A stretch of 64,000 nt of DNA, taken from assembly GCA_018268395.1 (NCBI GenBank), contig JAFDWQ010000001.1, positions 582,306-646,305 of the forward strand. Direction: 5' to 3'. The stretch comes from Armatimonadota bacterium. Its GTDB lineage: Bacteria; Armatimonadota; Fimbriimonadia; Fimbriimonadales; Fimbriimonadaceae. The notes under the pieces were generated by a model, which worked only from the letters and a program-made list of their open reading frames with translations, did not search any database and had not been told where the DNA came from. Positions 47,750 through 56,404 of this stretch are shown one piece after another. The stretch's first letter is position 1, and the number at the start of each line of letters is the position of its first letter. The translations under genes were made by a program, and so were the position numbers.

Positions 47750-48223
47750 ATGATCATCCGCGCGACACTCTTGCTCGGTGCTGCCCTAGGGACTTGTGCC
47801 GCGGCACACGCCGAGACTCGAGCCATCGAGGGACACGGTTTCGCCAAGAACAGGGCGAACCAGACGATCAGGTTCGACATGGCCGTTTCCCAGGTCGATG
47901 ACGCTGCCGCTCAGGGCCGGATCGAATTCAAGTGGAGGAACGGAGCCCGCGAGGTCACGGTCACTTGCGCTCGACCGAACGGAGTGAGGGTCGGGCCCCG
48001 CGAGGCCCGCACCTCCGGGCGAGCGGTCATGACCGTCCGGGCGAACGGGAACACCGTCAAAACCGAAGGAGAGGTCTTCGTCGCGGCCTTTGATTCGGCG
48101 GACAACGCCCACCGAGACCGTGTGCGGTTCCGGTTCGTCCGAGACCCGTTCGGATCCCCTGAAGGCGACTTCTTCTTTGAAGGCGAGGTCGTCGACGGCA
48201 ACATCGTCGTCCGCAAGTCTTAA
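47750..48223 (+). CDS. small exported hypothetical protein, 157 aa
   Basis: The signal peptide is MIIRATLLLGAALGTCAAAHA. The mature part is a beta-rich domain (FDMAVSQVDDAAAQGRIEFKWRNGAREVTVTCARPNGVRV ... GEVFVAAFDSADNAHRDRVRFRFVRDPFGSPEGDFFFEGEVVDG). I do not recognise it, though similar short exported beta-sandwich proteins occur in environmental genomes. The start has GAGAGGAAAAA before it. It is followed by a bidirectional hairpin and a convergent VIT/VWA gene. Confidence 0.7.
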   Translation: MIIRATLLLGAALGTCAAAHAETRAIEGHGFAKNRANQTIRFDMAVSQVDDAAAQGRIEFKWRNGAREVTVTCARPNGVRVGPREARTSGRAVMTVRANGNTVKTEGEVFVAAFDSADNAHRDRVRFRFVRDPFGSPEGDFFFEGEVVDGNIVVRKS

Positions 48224-48270
48224 CTTACGGTCGTCACACTGAAGTCTGGTCTTGGACCTGACTGGAGAGG

Positions 48271-48308
48271 AGCAAGAGAGGCGCCCCCGATCGAGGGGCG
48301 CCCTTGCT
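48271..48308. terminator. bidirectional hairpin between convergent genes
   Basis: A compound stem, AGCAAG...GGCGCCCC with GGGGCGCC...CTTGCT (48271-48308), with a 7-base loop. It separates the small exported gene from the convergent VIT/VWA gene. Confidence 0.7.
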
Positions 48309-48317
48309 GTTCCAAGA

Positions 48318-50639
48318 TCAGTCTACGGGCACCGGCGAGATTCGCAGGACGGCCGAGACCTTGGCCAGTTCAGCCAGTTTCTTGCCATCGATCGTCCCGA
48401 AGACCACCTTGAGCCCCTTGTCTTTGTCCTCGATCTTCAAGCCCGCTTTTTCCAGTGCCTTGAGAACGTCGGTCGAGACGTCGGTCACCTTGACCTGGAC
48501 CACGACCGGCCCGGACTTCTTATGAAGGCTCGAGTCGACCTTGACGAGCGGGTCGAGCCGGCCGGACTTGATCGCTTCGTTCGTCGACTTGAGGTCGAGG
48601 GACAGGCCGTTCTCTTGCTGTTCCGCCGACTTTGCCTTACCGAGCATGGCCGTGGTCGAGGGACGGCCGGCGACCGGGGACCCTGGGCCGGCACCGCCTC
48701 CTCCGCCGCGGGCGACGCCGAACGTCGACCTGTTCGATGAGTTCGCACGGCCCTCGTCGGTGTCGGAGCCCATCGTGACGCCGTCCGTCATCTCGACGGG
48801 CACAGCGACCTTCCTTTGCTTGCCACCGACGTTCACGACCTTCTGCTCGACAGCGACGAAGGACGTGTACTGGGTCATGATGCCGTACTTCAGAGAGAGG
48901 TCGATGATCTTGTTCTGGCCATCGGTCCGCTGTTGCGGCGTCGATTTCATCGAAGCGAGCCAGTCTGTCCGTGTCAGGTCGTCCACCATCCTCCGCGCCC
49001 ACAGCGACGTCACGCCGGTCCCTGCGTTCGGGGAAGGGCCGAAATCGACCGCGACGACACGCTTCCAAGGCCCGGCGCCCGTCCGTCCGGTGACGGTGAC
49101 GGTCCCCTTACCTGCGGCAAGGTACCGTCCGGTCACGACGACCGGTCGGCCTGCAAAGAGATCTTCGAGGTTCTTCGGAGACACGTCCGCGACCTTGACG
49201 CCGTCGAATTGGACGGAAACGTCGGTGAGGACCGGAGACTGCGTGCGCTTCAAGAAGTTCGCGACCGCCGTGTCCGCGTTCTCGGCCAACGTTACGGTTT
49301 CAGACGCCCCGCGACCTTCCGCGCTCATCGCGTCGATCAGGAAGCGGTTGACCCCGTTCCCGATTCCGAACGTGAACATGCGCGAACGGTCGCGGTACTT
49401 CTGGATACGGTCGAGGATTTCGAACTCGTTGCCGATGAAGCCGTCCGTGTTGAAAACGACGAGCTTGAGGCGGTTGCCCGTAGGCGGCTGCGCCAGTGAC
49501 ATTTCGATCGCAGGCAAGAACTCCGTCCCGCCGTTCGCGTCCAGTCCGTTGACGAACGCTTTGGCCTCGGTGACGTTCGCCGGCGTGTTCTGCCTGGCCT
49601 CGGGCCAAAGCTTCCTGGCCCCGTTGCTGAACGCCACGACGTTGAAGGTGTCCGTCGTCCGCATCGCGTCGATCAACTTGGTCGTCAGTTCTTTGGACTT
49701 CTGGATCGGGAAACCGGACTGACTTCCACTCTGGTCCATGACGAACACGACCTCGCGCGGACGGACGATGTCAGACGGCACGTTCACCGGTGGGCTCAAG
49801 ACGAGGCAGAACGAGCCCGTCCCGTCTCCGTGACCGTGCGTCACGAGTTGCTCTCGAATGCCTTGGCCCTTGGTCCGGTACTTCAAGATGAAGTCTCGGT
49901 TCGGAATCTCGTCCTTTCGCTTCAGTTCGACGACGGCCGCGTTCTTACCGACGCGTTTCGTGTCGACGTCATGGAGGACACTGTTCACGCCTTCAAGTTC
50001 GGCCCCGGCGTCAAGATGGACGGTCAGCGAGACCGCCGCGCCCGAGCGGACGCCCGGCGCCAAGGTCGGAGGGCTGACTTTCTCTGGATCTGGGGTCAAC
50101 GCCGGCAAGTACCGGGGCCCGACCACCATAGGGAAACTGAATTCGAACTGCCCGTCCTCGAACTTCAGGGTCTGGACGTAACTGATCTCGACTTCGACCG
50201 TCGCTCCGGGCAGGATATTGGCGACGTTTTGCGTGAAGACGTTGGGGCGCTCTTGGTCGAGCAAGCTCGCGACCTGCCCTGAGGCACGGGCGTTTTCGTA
50301 GATCTGACGGGCTTCTTCACGACGCTTGATCTGGCCCACGATGACCCGTCCCGCAACGTTCATCCGCATCCGGTCGACGGCCGCGTCGGCCGCCATCGGA
50401 AACGTATAAACGGCCTCGATCGGTGTCCGTCCCGGGTTTTGGAACGTTTGGACCAACGTGACCCGGGCACTGATCCCGGCGATGTCCACCGAGACGTTGG
50501 TGCCCTTCAAAGGCGCAAGGACGGTCGGTCTCCGGTCCTTATCAAGGATCGTCAATTGCCCGGGCACGGCATAAGGGTCGGTCTGGGCGGACTGGCCCCA
50601 CGGGGCGAGGCAAATCGCGGCTATCGCATGGAACAACAT
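48318..50639 (-). CDS. VIT and VWA domain-containing exported protein
   Basis: A 773-residue protein. The signal peptide is MLFHAIAAICLAPWGQSAQ. Residues about 30-160 are a VIT domain (ISARVTLVQTFQNPGRTPIEAVYTFPMAADAAVDRMRM ... GQIKRREEARQIYENARASGQVASLLDQERPNVFTQNVANILPGATVEVEISYVQ). It is followed by a von Willebrand A domain with the MIDAS motif DQSGSQSG near residue 300. The C-terminal 150 residues are low-complexity (GGGGGAGPGSP) followed by a charged end. This is the usual inter-alpha-trypsin-like architecture. The exact role in bacteria is unclear. A GAGGGAA site precedes the ATG. Confidence 0.92.
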   Translation of the reverse strand: MLFHAIAAICLAPWGQSAQTDPYAVPGQLTILDKDRRPTVLAPLKGTNVSVDIAGISARVTLVQTFQNPGRTPIEAVYTFPMAADAAVDRMRMNVAGRVIVGQIKRREEARQIYENARASGQVASLLDQERPNVFTQNVANILPGATVEVEISYVQTLKFEDGQFEFSFPMVVGPRYLPALTPDPEKVSPPTLAPGVRSGAAVSLTVHLDAGAELEGVNSVLHDVDTKRVGKNAAVVELKRKDEIPNRDFILKYRTKGQGIREQLVTHGHGDGTGSFCLVLSPPVNVPSDIVRPREVVFVMDQSGSQSGFPIQKSKELTTKLIDAMRTTDTFNVVAFSNGARKLWPEARQNTPANVTEAKAFVNGLDANGGTEFLPAIEMSLAQPPTGNRLKLVVFNTDGFIGNEFEILDRIQKYRDRSRMFTFGIGNGVNRFLIDAMSAEGRGASETVTLAENADTAVANFLKRTQSPVLTDVSVQFDGVKVADVSPKNLEDLFAGRPVVVTGRYLAAGKGTVTVTGRTGAGPWKRVVAVDFGPSPNAGTGVTSLWARRMVDDLTRTDWLASMKSTPQQRTDGQNKIIDLSLKYGIMTQYTSFVAVEQKVVNVGGKQRKVAVPVEMTDGVTMGSDTDEGRANSSNRSTFGVARGGGGGAGPGSPVAGRPSTTAMLGKAKSAEQQENGLSLDLKSTNEAIKSGRLDPLVKVDSSLHKKSGPVVVQVKVTDVSTDVLKALEKAGLKIEDKDKGLKVVFGTIDGKKLAELAKVSAVLRISPVPVD

Positions 50640-50762
50640 GGTTTCCCTCTCTTCTGAGTATCAGATGAGTGTCGGACGCCACGGTTTCGTTCAAGGTTAC
50701 GTTTTCGGCGGTCCGGATCGGTGCCGGAAAGATCACGGGGGTCTTCGGACGGACGTCCGTCG

Positions 50763-50768
50763 TATACT
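50763..50768 (+). promoter_or_regulatory. -10-like TATACT upstream of the secreted deiminase-like gene
   Basis: TATACT lies 10 bases before ATG 50779. A transcript starting at the usual distance would have at most a few bases of leader. Confidence 0.4.
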
Positions 50769-50778
50769 CGCCCCTAAG

Positions 50779-52665
50779 ATGTTTCGTCGATCATTGTCGA
50801 TCGTCGCTTGTGCCGCGCTTTCGACCTTCGCACTGTCGCAACACGGACTCTACGCGGACGGGACCGACGTCTCGCGCGGCCCGATGCCTGGCGAGCTGCC
50901 GCTCGACGCCCGGATCCAGGCCGATCCTCCAAGTACGGCCCCGCCGACCGGGCCCGTCCGTTGCGTCGCCGAGTATGAGCCGATGGAGGGCATCATCGTC
51001 GCTTGGGAAGGGACTTCGGCGCAGAACGCGATCCTGACCGCGATGGCCAAGGAGTTCACCAGCGCCGATGGCGACGCCAACGTCTATGTCCTGGTCGACA
51101 CCGCCTCGGAACAGAGCTCGGTGAGCTCGGCCTTCGCGTCGGCCGGCGTGACGATGTCGCGCGTGAAGTTCCTCGTCACGACGACGGACTCGATCTGGTG
51201 CCGAGACTACGGCCCCCGTTACATTTATCAGGGCGGTTGCCGTGCGATCGTCAAACACACGTACAACCGGAACCGACCGAACGACAACGTCCTCTCCTTT
51301 GCCTATGGCAACTACCGCGGACACAGCGTCTATCAGATCCCACTGGTCCATGGCGGCGGCAACTACCACTTGGACGCCACGGGCCGGAGTTGGGCGACAC
51401 GACTGATCGCGAACGAGAACACGACGAAGACCGAAGCTCAGATCGTCCAACTTTGGAAGGACTATCAGAACGTCCAGACGACGTTGACCGACCCCTTCTC
51501 CACGTCTGTGGACAGCACGCAACACATCGACATGTGGATGCAGATCATCGGCGACGACAAGGTCATGGTCTCCGACTGGCCTCTCGAGCCGGGTTCACAG
51601 CAGGACGTCGTCTGCGATACGACCGCCTCGCTGATGTCCGGGCTGGGGTACCAGGTCTTCCGCTCGCCTGCGTTTCGGAGCGGGGGCACCCATTACACGT
51701 ACACGAACGTCGTCGTCTGCAACGGCGTCGTGATCGTGCCGAGCTTTTCGACCGGAAGCTACAACGCCCAGGCGCTTGCGGCGTGGCAACAGGCGATGCC
51801 CGACAAGCGGATCGTGCAGGTCAATTGCCAAGCGCTCGTGACCTCGGCCGGCGTCGTCCATTGCGTCGTCATGCACGTTCCGCGCTACCTCGGGGCCTCG
51901 GGGCTGCCGAAGGCCTACGTCGCGTCGCCCAACGGTGGCGGTTCGTACGCCCCGGGAAGCACGCAGTCCGTCCTTTGGGCGGCCGACGACCTGGACCGGG
52001 TGACGTCGGTCGACGTCTACCTGTCGACCGACGGAGGCGCGACGTATCCGACATTGGTGACGGCAGGACAGGTTTCTGACGGCTCGTACGACTGGACCGT
52101 TCCCGACGTGTTCTCGACGTCGGCGAAGATCAAGGTCGTCGCCCATAACGCCAGCGGCCTTGTCGGCGACGACGTCAGCGACGTCGCCTTTGCGATCCTC
52201 GGTGCCGACCGCCGGACGCCTACCGACCTGTCCGTCGTCCAAGGGCGGGCGGTCTCGGGCGGAACGTCGGCACTGGCCGTTCAAGACCAGGTCTACGCCC
52301 GGTTCGACGTGAAGGCGCCGCGACCTTCGACCGACGTCCGGCATTCAGTCGTCGAGATCGTCGCCGGGACGGCGACAGCCGTCCCCGGCCCGGCGACGAT
52401 GAGCGCGACCGTTGTCGCCAAAGCGATCCGGCCGAGTCAGGCGACGCTCAGGCTCAAGAACTGGACGACGGGACAGTGGGACGAGATCGCGCAGTTCACC
52501 CTCGGGACGACGGACACGGTGACTTCCCTGTCGGGCATCGCTCCGGCCGGCCACGTCCGGTTCGATGGTCGGATCGAGGCCGACCTGACCGTCCGTGCCG
52601 ATTCACCGCTCTCGGAGAGCGGGCAGGTCAGTGTCGACTTCCTCCAGTTCGTTCTCAGGCCTTGA
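50779..52665 (+). CDS. secreted agmatine/peptidylarginine deiminase-family protein
   Basis: A 628-residue exported protein. The signal peptide is MFRRSLSIVACAALSTFA. Residues about 60-370 are the PAD_porph/agmatine deiminase fold, with WCRDYGP (140-146), HGGGN (191-195), HIDMW (249-253) and the catalytic Cys362 in GVVHCVVMHVP. These enzymes convert guanidino groups to ureido groups with release of ammonia: agmatine in the metabolic enzymes, C-terminal arginine residues in Porphyromonas PAD. The C-terminal 250 residues are beta-sandwich domains (GSTQSVLWAADDLDRVTSVDVYLSTDGGATY and a later unit), so the layout is like the Porphyromonas enzyme. Whether it acts on proteins is not shown. Confidence 0.85.
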   Translation: MFRRSLSIVACAALSTFALSQHGLYADGTDVSRGPMPGELPLDARIQADPPSTAPPTGPVRCVAEYEPMEGIIVAWEGTSAQNAILTAMAKEFTSADGDANVYVLVDTASEQSSVSSAFASAGVTMSRVKFLVTTTDSIWCRDYGPRYIYQGGCRAIVKHTYNRNRPNDNVLSFAYGNYRGHSVYQIPLVHGGGNYHLDATGRSWATRLIANENTTKTEAQIVQLWKDYQNVQTTLTDPFSTSVDSTQHIDMWMQIIGDDKVMVSDWPLEPGSQQDVVCDTTASLMSGLGYQVFRSPAFRSGGTHYTYTNVVVCNGVVIVPSFSTGSYNAQALAAWQQAMPDKRIVQVNCQALVTSAGVVHCVVMHVPRYLGASGLPKAYVASPNGGGSYAPGSTQSVLWAADDLDRVTSVDVYLSTDGGATYPTLVTAGQVSDGSYDWTVPDVFSTSAKIKVVAHNASGLVGDDVSDVAFAILGADRRTPTDLSVVQGRAVSGGTSALAVQDQVYARFDVKAPRPSTDVRHSVVEIVAGTATAVPGPATMSATVVAKAIRPSQATLRLKNWTTGQWDEIAQFTLGTTDTVTSLSGIAPAGHVRFDGRIEADLTVRADSPLSESGQVSVDFLQFVLRP

Positions 52666-53419
52666 GCCTGTTGGCCTTCGACCGGGTCATCGTCGAGTTG
52701 AATCCGCGCAAACAAAGCCTTTCGTCCGGATGCAGGTTTCCGGCTTCGACTTCGTCCGTCCCGGCATGGATCTGGGCGAGAACCGTCTTACGGACCTTGT
52801 TCGAGCGGTTGGGTAAGGATCCGTGGATCAGGCAATAGTGGAAGAACACGACGTCCCCAGGGGACGCTTCCAAGGGTGTCGCCCGTTCGATCGGAAACTC
52901 CTCGATCAACGCATGTCCCCCGCCCATCGCCTCGTCTCTGCGTCCCAAGCGGTGCGTCCCTGGATAGACCCTTAAGCACCCCATTTCGTCCGTCGCCTCG
53001 CTGACATGGACGATCCCCGCCGTCATCGTGTCGGCCAGGGTCGGGAAGTAGCCCCAGTCCTGATGCATCGGGAACGGCGCACCGAGTTCGGCCGGCTTCT
53101 GGAAGAGTTTAGAGTGGTGCAGGACGATGTCCGGGCCGACGATCGCCTCGGCCGCGTCGAGGAACGCCGGGTTCAAGAACGCCCTTAACCAAGCGCCTGA
53201 ATACTGCTGCACGTTGTGGGTGTGGAGCACGACGGTCCCGGCCGCCCCCATGCGGTCCATTTCGGGACCGCTCCAACGGGCGTTGACGTCCTCGTCCGTG
53301 CCCAAAATCTGAGCCACGATCCGGTCGAACTCCGCTTCAAGCTCCGCGGTCTCGGCGTGCGAGTACACCGCCTTCGCCACGTAGAACCCGTGCTCGTCGA
53401 AAAACCCCTTGACGTCCAT
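52655..53419 (-). CDS. phytanoyl-CoA dioxygenase (PhyH)-family protein
   Basis: A 254-residue Fe(II)/2-oxoglutarate oxygenase. The metal triad is His119 and Asp121 in MHQDWGYFP and His199 in CLIHGSLPNRS; Arg205 after it would bind 2-oxoglutarate. GPDIVLHHSKLF and GCLRVYPGTHRLG are also family-typical. Bacterial PhyH proteins hydroxylate varied small molecules, so the substrate is unknown. ATG 53419 has CAGAAT 6 bases upstream. The last codons overlap the convergent deiminase-like gene by 11 bases. Confidence 0.92.
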   Translation of the reverse strand: MDVKGFFDEHGFYVAKAVYSHAETAELEAEFDRIVAQILGTDEDVNARWSGPEMDRMGAAGTVVLHTHNVQQYSGAWLRAFLNPAFLDAAEAIVGPDIVLHHSKLFQKPAELGAPFPMHQDWGYFPTLADTMTAGIVHVSEATDEMGCLRVYPGTHRLGRRDEAMGGGHALIEEFPIERATPLEASPGDVVFFHYCLIHGSLPNRSNKVRKTVLAQIHAGTDEVEAGNLHPDERLCLRGFNSTMTRSKANRLKA

Positions 53420-53456
53420 AGCCCGATTCTGGACCGGGAGCGACCGCGGCGCCGAG

Positions 53457-54560
53457 TCAGTCCTGGACAAGGCTCGGATCGTTGCTCGGATAGCTTCCCA
53501 GGATCGACGCTTCGAGGGCGAAACCCTGGATCGCCTTGATCGCGGTCTCGACGTTCCCGTCCGAGCGGTGACCGGCGCAGTCCACGTAGAACAGGTACTC
53601 GAACGAGGCCCGTTGGGCGGGACGGGACTCGATCATCAGGAGGTTCACGTGGTGCTCGACGAACGCACCAAGCACACGGTAGAGCTCGCCAGGGCGGTTG
53701 CGGAGGTTGAAGAGGAGCGTCGTCTTGTCTTTGCCCGTCCGCGCCGGCTCGTTGAACCCGAGGACCACGAACCGGGTCCGGTTGTTGGGGCTGTCTTCGA
53801 GCCGCTCGGCTAAAAGCGTCATGTCGAGCAGCTCGACCGTCATGGCGTTGACGATCGCCGCCCCGTCAGGGTCGGCCTTCGCCATCTCTGCGGCACGGAC
53901 GGTCGGGGCGACGCTGACGATTTCGGCGCCCGGAAGGTGGGCAGCGATCCATTGACGGCACTGTGCGGCCGGTTGCGGCCCGGCGTAGACCCGTTTGATC
54001 TGGGCCAACACCGCACCGCCCGATGCCAAACAATGGTGGACGGAGACGAAGGACTCGTCGCAGATCTTGACGTTCGTCTGAGGGAACATGTCGAGCGTCT
54101 CGGGCACGACCCCTGCGATCGAGTTTTCGATCGGGACGATGCCGTAATCGGCGCGCCCCTGGTCGACAGCCTGGAACACGGACTGGATCGACTCGACAGG
54201 CACGCATTCGGTCGAACGGCCGAACGTCTGGACCGCCGCGATGTGGGAGTACGTACCGGGCGGGCCCCAAAAGGCGACGGACATCGGCTTCTCCGCTGCT
54301 CGCGCAGCGCTGATGATCTCACGGAAGACGGCCGTGACTTGGGCGGGTTTGAGCGGGCCCGCCTCGATCTTCGAGAGCCGTTGGAAGATCTGGTGCTCCC
54401 GCTCCGGGGTGAAGTACGGCTTGTTCTGGTCTCCCTTGAGGGCCCCGATCTCGCGGGCCAGTTCGGCACGGCGCCCAAGAAGGCCGACGATCTCGTTGTC
54501 AACGGCATCGATCTCTTGTCGGACGTCGTCGACCGACCGCTTCGGACTTGACCCGCTCAT
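53457..54560 (-). CDS. pheA: bifunctional chorismate mutase/prephenate dehydratase (P-protein)
   Basis: It turns chorismate to prephenate and then phenylpyruvate for phenylalanine. The 367 residues have a chorismate mutase domain (about 8-90: VDDVRQEIDAVDNEIVGLLGRRAELAREIGALKG), a prephenate dehydratase domain (about 92-275: GPPGTYSHIAAVQTFG ... YGIVPIENSIAGVVPETLDMF ... NNRTRFVVLG) and an ACT domain (KDKTTLLFNLRNRPGELYRVLGAFVEHHVNLLMIESRPA) for feedback by phenylalanine. The order is the standard AroQ-type P-protein. It is divergent from cdaA. CATAAT is 7 bases before the ATG. Confidence 0.97.
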   Translation of the reverse strand: MSGSSPKRSVDDVRQEIDAVDNEIVGLLGRRAELAREIGALKGDQNKPYFTPEREHQIFQRLSKIEAGPLKPAQVTAVFREIISAARAAEKPMSVAFWGPPGTYSHIAAVQTFGRSTECVPVESIQSVFQAVDQGRADYGIVPIENSIAGVVPETLDMFPQTNVKICDESFVSVHHCLASGGAVLAQIKRVYAGPQPAAQCRQWIAAHLPGAEIVSVAPTVRAAEMAKADPDGAAIVNAMTVELLDMTLLAERLEDSPNNRTRFVVLGFNEPARTGKDKTTLLFNLRNRPGELYRVLGAFVEHHVNLLMIESRPAQRASFEYLFYVDCAGHRSDGNVETAIKAIQGFALEASILGSYPSNDPSLVQD

Positions 54561-54567
54561 GCGTCCG

Positions 54568-54573
54568 ATTATG
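54568..54573 (-). promoter_or_regulatory. -10-like CATAAT, predicted leaderless start of pheA
   Basis: Minus-strand CATAAT lies 7 bases before ATG 54560. There is no Shine-Dalgarno. On the other strand, TAGAAT at 54589-54594 may serve cdaA, 11 bases before its TTG. Confidence 0.4.
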
Positions 54574-54605
54574 GCGGTCGGCTTCTGTTAGAATAGAACC
54601 ACCGC

Positions 54606-55466
54606 TTGAACGAGCTCTGGAAACGAGTCCAAGACCTCTTGACCCCCGGTCCCCAGATGGTCGTGAACGTGATCGACGTCCTTTTGGTCACGTACGTGGT
54701 CTATCGCCTGCTCAAACTCATCCGAGGTACGCGGGCTTGGCGGGTCACGCTCGGGATCAGCGTTTTCGTCTCCGCCTTGCTTCTAAGCGACCTCTTCGAA
54801 TTCAGGGCGCTCCATCTGATCCTGCAACAAGCCACGTTGCTCGGCCCCGTCGCTCTCGCCATCCTGTTCCTGCCCGAACTCCGGCAGGCGATCGAGGGCT
54901 TCGCCAAAGTCGGCCTTTGGACAGGAGGGCTGATCAACAACAGCGAGCCGGGGATCCATGGAGACGCGCTCGAGGAGATCGTCGCCGCCGTCGCGGAAAT
55001 GGCCGAATCGAAGACGGGATGCTTGATCGTCGTCGAAAGGGGGACCCACTTGGACGACATCGCCGAGAACGGCGTACCGGTCCGGGCCCAAGTCACGGCA
55101 GCCTTGCTGGGCGCCGTCTTTACGGAAGGGAGCCCGCTTCACGACGGCGCGGCGCTGATCCGTAACAACCAGATCCTGGCCGCGGCCTGCCGCCTGCCCT
55201 TGAGCGAGAACCCCCGGATCGATAGCCACTTCCACATGCGCCACCGCGCCGGGATCGGCATCAGCGAACAGGCCGACTGTGTCGTCGTGATCGTGAGCGA
55301 AGAAAGGGGTTCTGTCTCGATCGCCTTGGACGGAAAGGTCGTGCCCGTCCCGTCCGGCAAGGAGCTCCGCGAACTTCTCACCCAAGAGCTTCGGGGCGGC
55401 ATGGTGGGGCGCCGGTCCAGAAAGGCGAAGGCTGCGGCCGGAGCCGAGGCGAAGAAGGTAGGGTGA
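54606..55466 (+). CDS. cdaA: diadenylate cyclase (c-di-AMP synthase) CdaA
   Basis: It makes cyclic di-AMP from two ATP. The 286-residue protein has three N-terminal membrane helices (MVVNVIDVLLVTYVVYRLL, VTLGISVFVSALLLSDLF, LLGPVALAILFLPELRQAI) and the DAC domain with DGA (180-182) in GSPLHDGAALI and RHR (212-214) in HFHMRHRAGIGISEQADCVVVIVSEERG. CdaA is the housekeeping type. The start is TTG 54606. It overlaps cdaR by GTGA. The usual glmM partner is not the next gene here. Confidence 0.95.
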   Translation: MNELWKRVQDLLTPGPQMVVNVIDVLLVTYVVYRLLKLIRGTRAWRVTLGISVFVSALLLSDLFEFRALHLILQQATLLGPVALAILFLPELRQAIEGFAKVGLWTGGLINNSEPGIHGDALEEIVAAVAEMAESKTGCLIVVERGTHLDDIAENGVPVRAQVTAALLGAVFTEGSPLHDGAALIRNNQILAAACRLPLSENPRIDSHFHMRHRAGIGISEQADCVVVIVSEERGSVSIALDGKVVPVPSGKELRELLTQELRGGMVGRRSRKAKAAAGAEAKKVG

Positions 55467-56404
55467 ACCGAACCGTGTCGCGCGAGAACTTCCTGATATT
55501 CTGCGCATCGCTCCTGATCGCCGTCGGAGTGCTTTTGTCGTTCCCATCGAACGCGGCGCCCGGGTTTCAAGACATCGACGCCCGGATCGAGTACACGGGA
55601 CTGCCAGAAGGACTGATCCTGGTGGACGAACCCAAGACGTTCAAAGTCCGTGCATCGGGCACGTCGACCCACTTGCGCCAGTTGGACGCCGACGCGGTCT
55701 CCGTCACCGTCAACCTCGCAAGCGCGCGAAAGGGGGTCTCGTCTTATCCGGTCGAAGTCGTCGCGCCTAACCGTAGGGGCGTCTCCGTCGGACCACGTGA
55801 CACCTCGTCCCTGAGGCTCGACGTGCAAAACGTGTCGTCGATCGAAGCAAAAGTCGACATCGAGCCGACGGGACTCCCGCCGCGCGACCTCATTTATGAC
55901 AGCGCGACCGTCCTTCCTGAGAAGGTGACCCTGATCGGCCCCGCCAGCGCCTTGCCCTTGGTCAAAAAGGCGCGCGTCATCCTGGACTTGGCCGCGATCC
56001 GGCCCGGAGCCACCCTCATGGTGCCCGTGGAGATCCTCGGGGACGGCAACCGGCGCGTCTCCCATGTCCGTGCCGAACCTGCCGAAGTCACGGTCAGTCC
56101 GGCCGTCGCCGCCGCGCCAGCGTCGAAGTCCGCGCTGGTCAGCCCGACATGGACAGGGCAGCCCGCCTTCGGCTACCGGGTCGAATCCGTCGACGTCCGG
56201 CCCGCCCAAGTCCAAGTCGGCGGCGAGAGCGCCGTCCTGGCACGACTTTCCGTCCTCAAAACGTCTCCCGTGAGCCTCGAGGGTCAACAGAAGGACTTTA
56301 CGACGTCGGCCAAAGTCGTGTTCCCGGACGGCGTCAAACCGGCCGGAGCCCGGGAAGTCCGGGTGACCGTCCGGATCGTCCGGGACGCGGAGCGCCGCCC
56401 TTGA
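55463..56404 (+). CDS. cdaR: YbbR-domain protein, CdaA regulator
   Basis: A 313-residue membrane-anchored protein. The N-terminal helix is FLIFCASLLIAVGVLLSFPS, and the rest consists of about three YbbR repeats (e.g. DARIEYTGLPEGLILVDEPKTFKVRASG; AKVDIEPTGLPPRDLIYDSATVLPEKVTLIGPASALPLVKKARVILDLA). CdaR-type proteins bind CdaA and modulate c-di-AMP synthesis. The start is GTG 55463, overlapping the cdaA stop. Its stop overlaps the TTG of the next gene. Confidence 0.88.
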   Translation: MNRTVSRENFLIFCASLLIAVGVLLSFPSNAAPGFQDIDARIEYTGLPEGLILVDEPKTFKVRASGTSTHLRQLDADAVSVTVNLASARKGVSSYPVEVVAPNRRGVSVGPRDTSSLRLDVQNVSSIEAKVDIEPTGLPPRDLIYDSATVLPEKVTLIGPASALPLVKKARVILDLAAIRPGATLMVPVEILGDGNRRVSHVRAEPAEVTVSPAVAAAPASKSALVSPTWTGQPAFGYRVESVDVRPAQVQVGGESAVLARLSVLKTSPVSLEGQQKDFTTSAKVVFPDGVKPAGAREVRVTVRIVRDAERRP

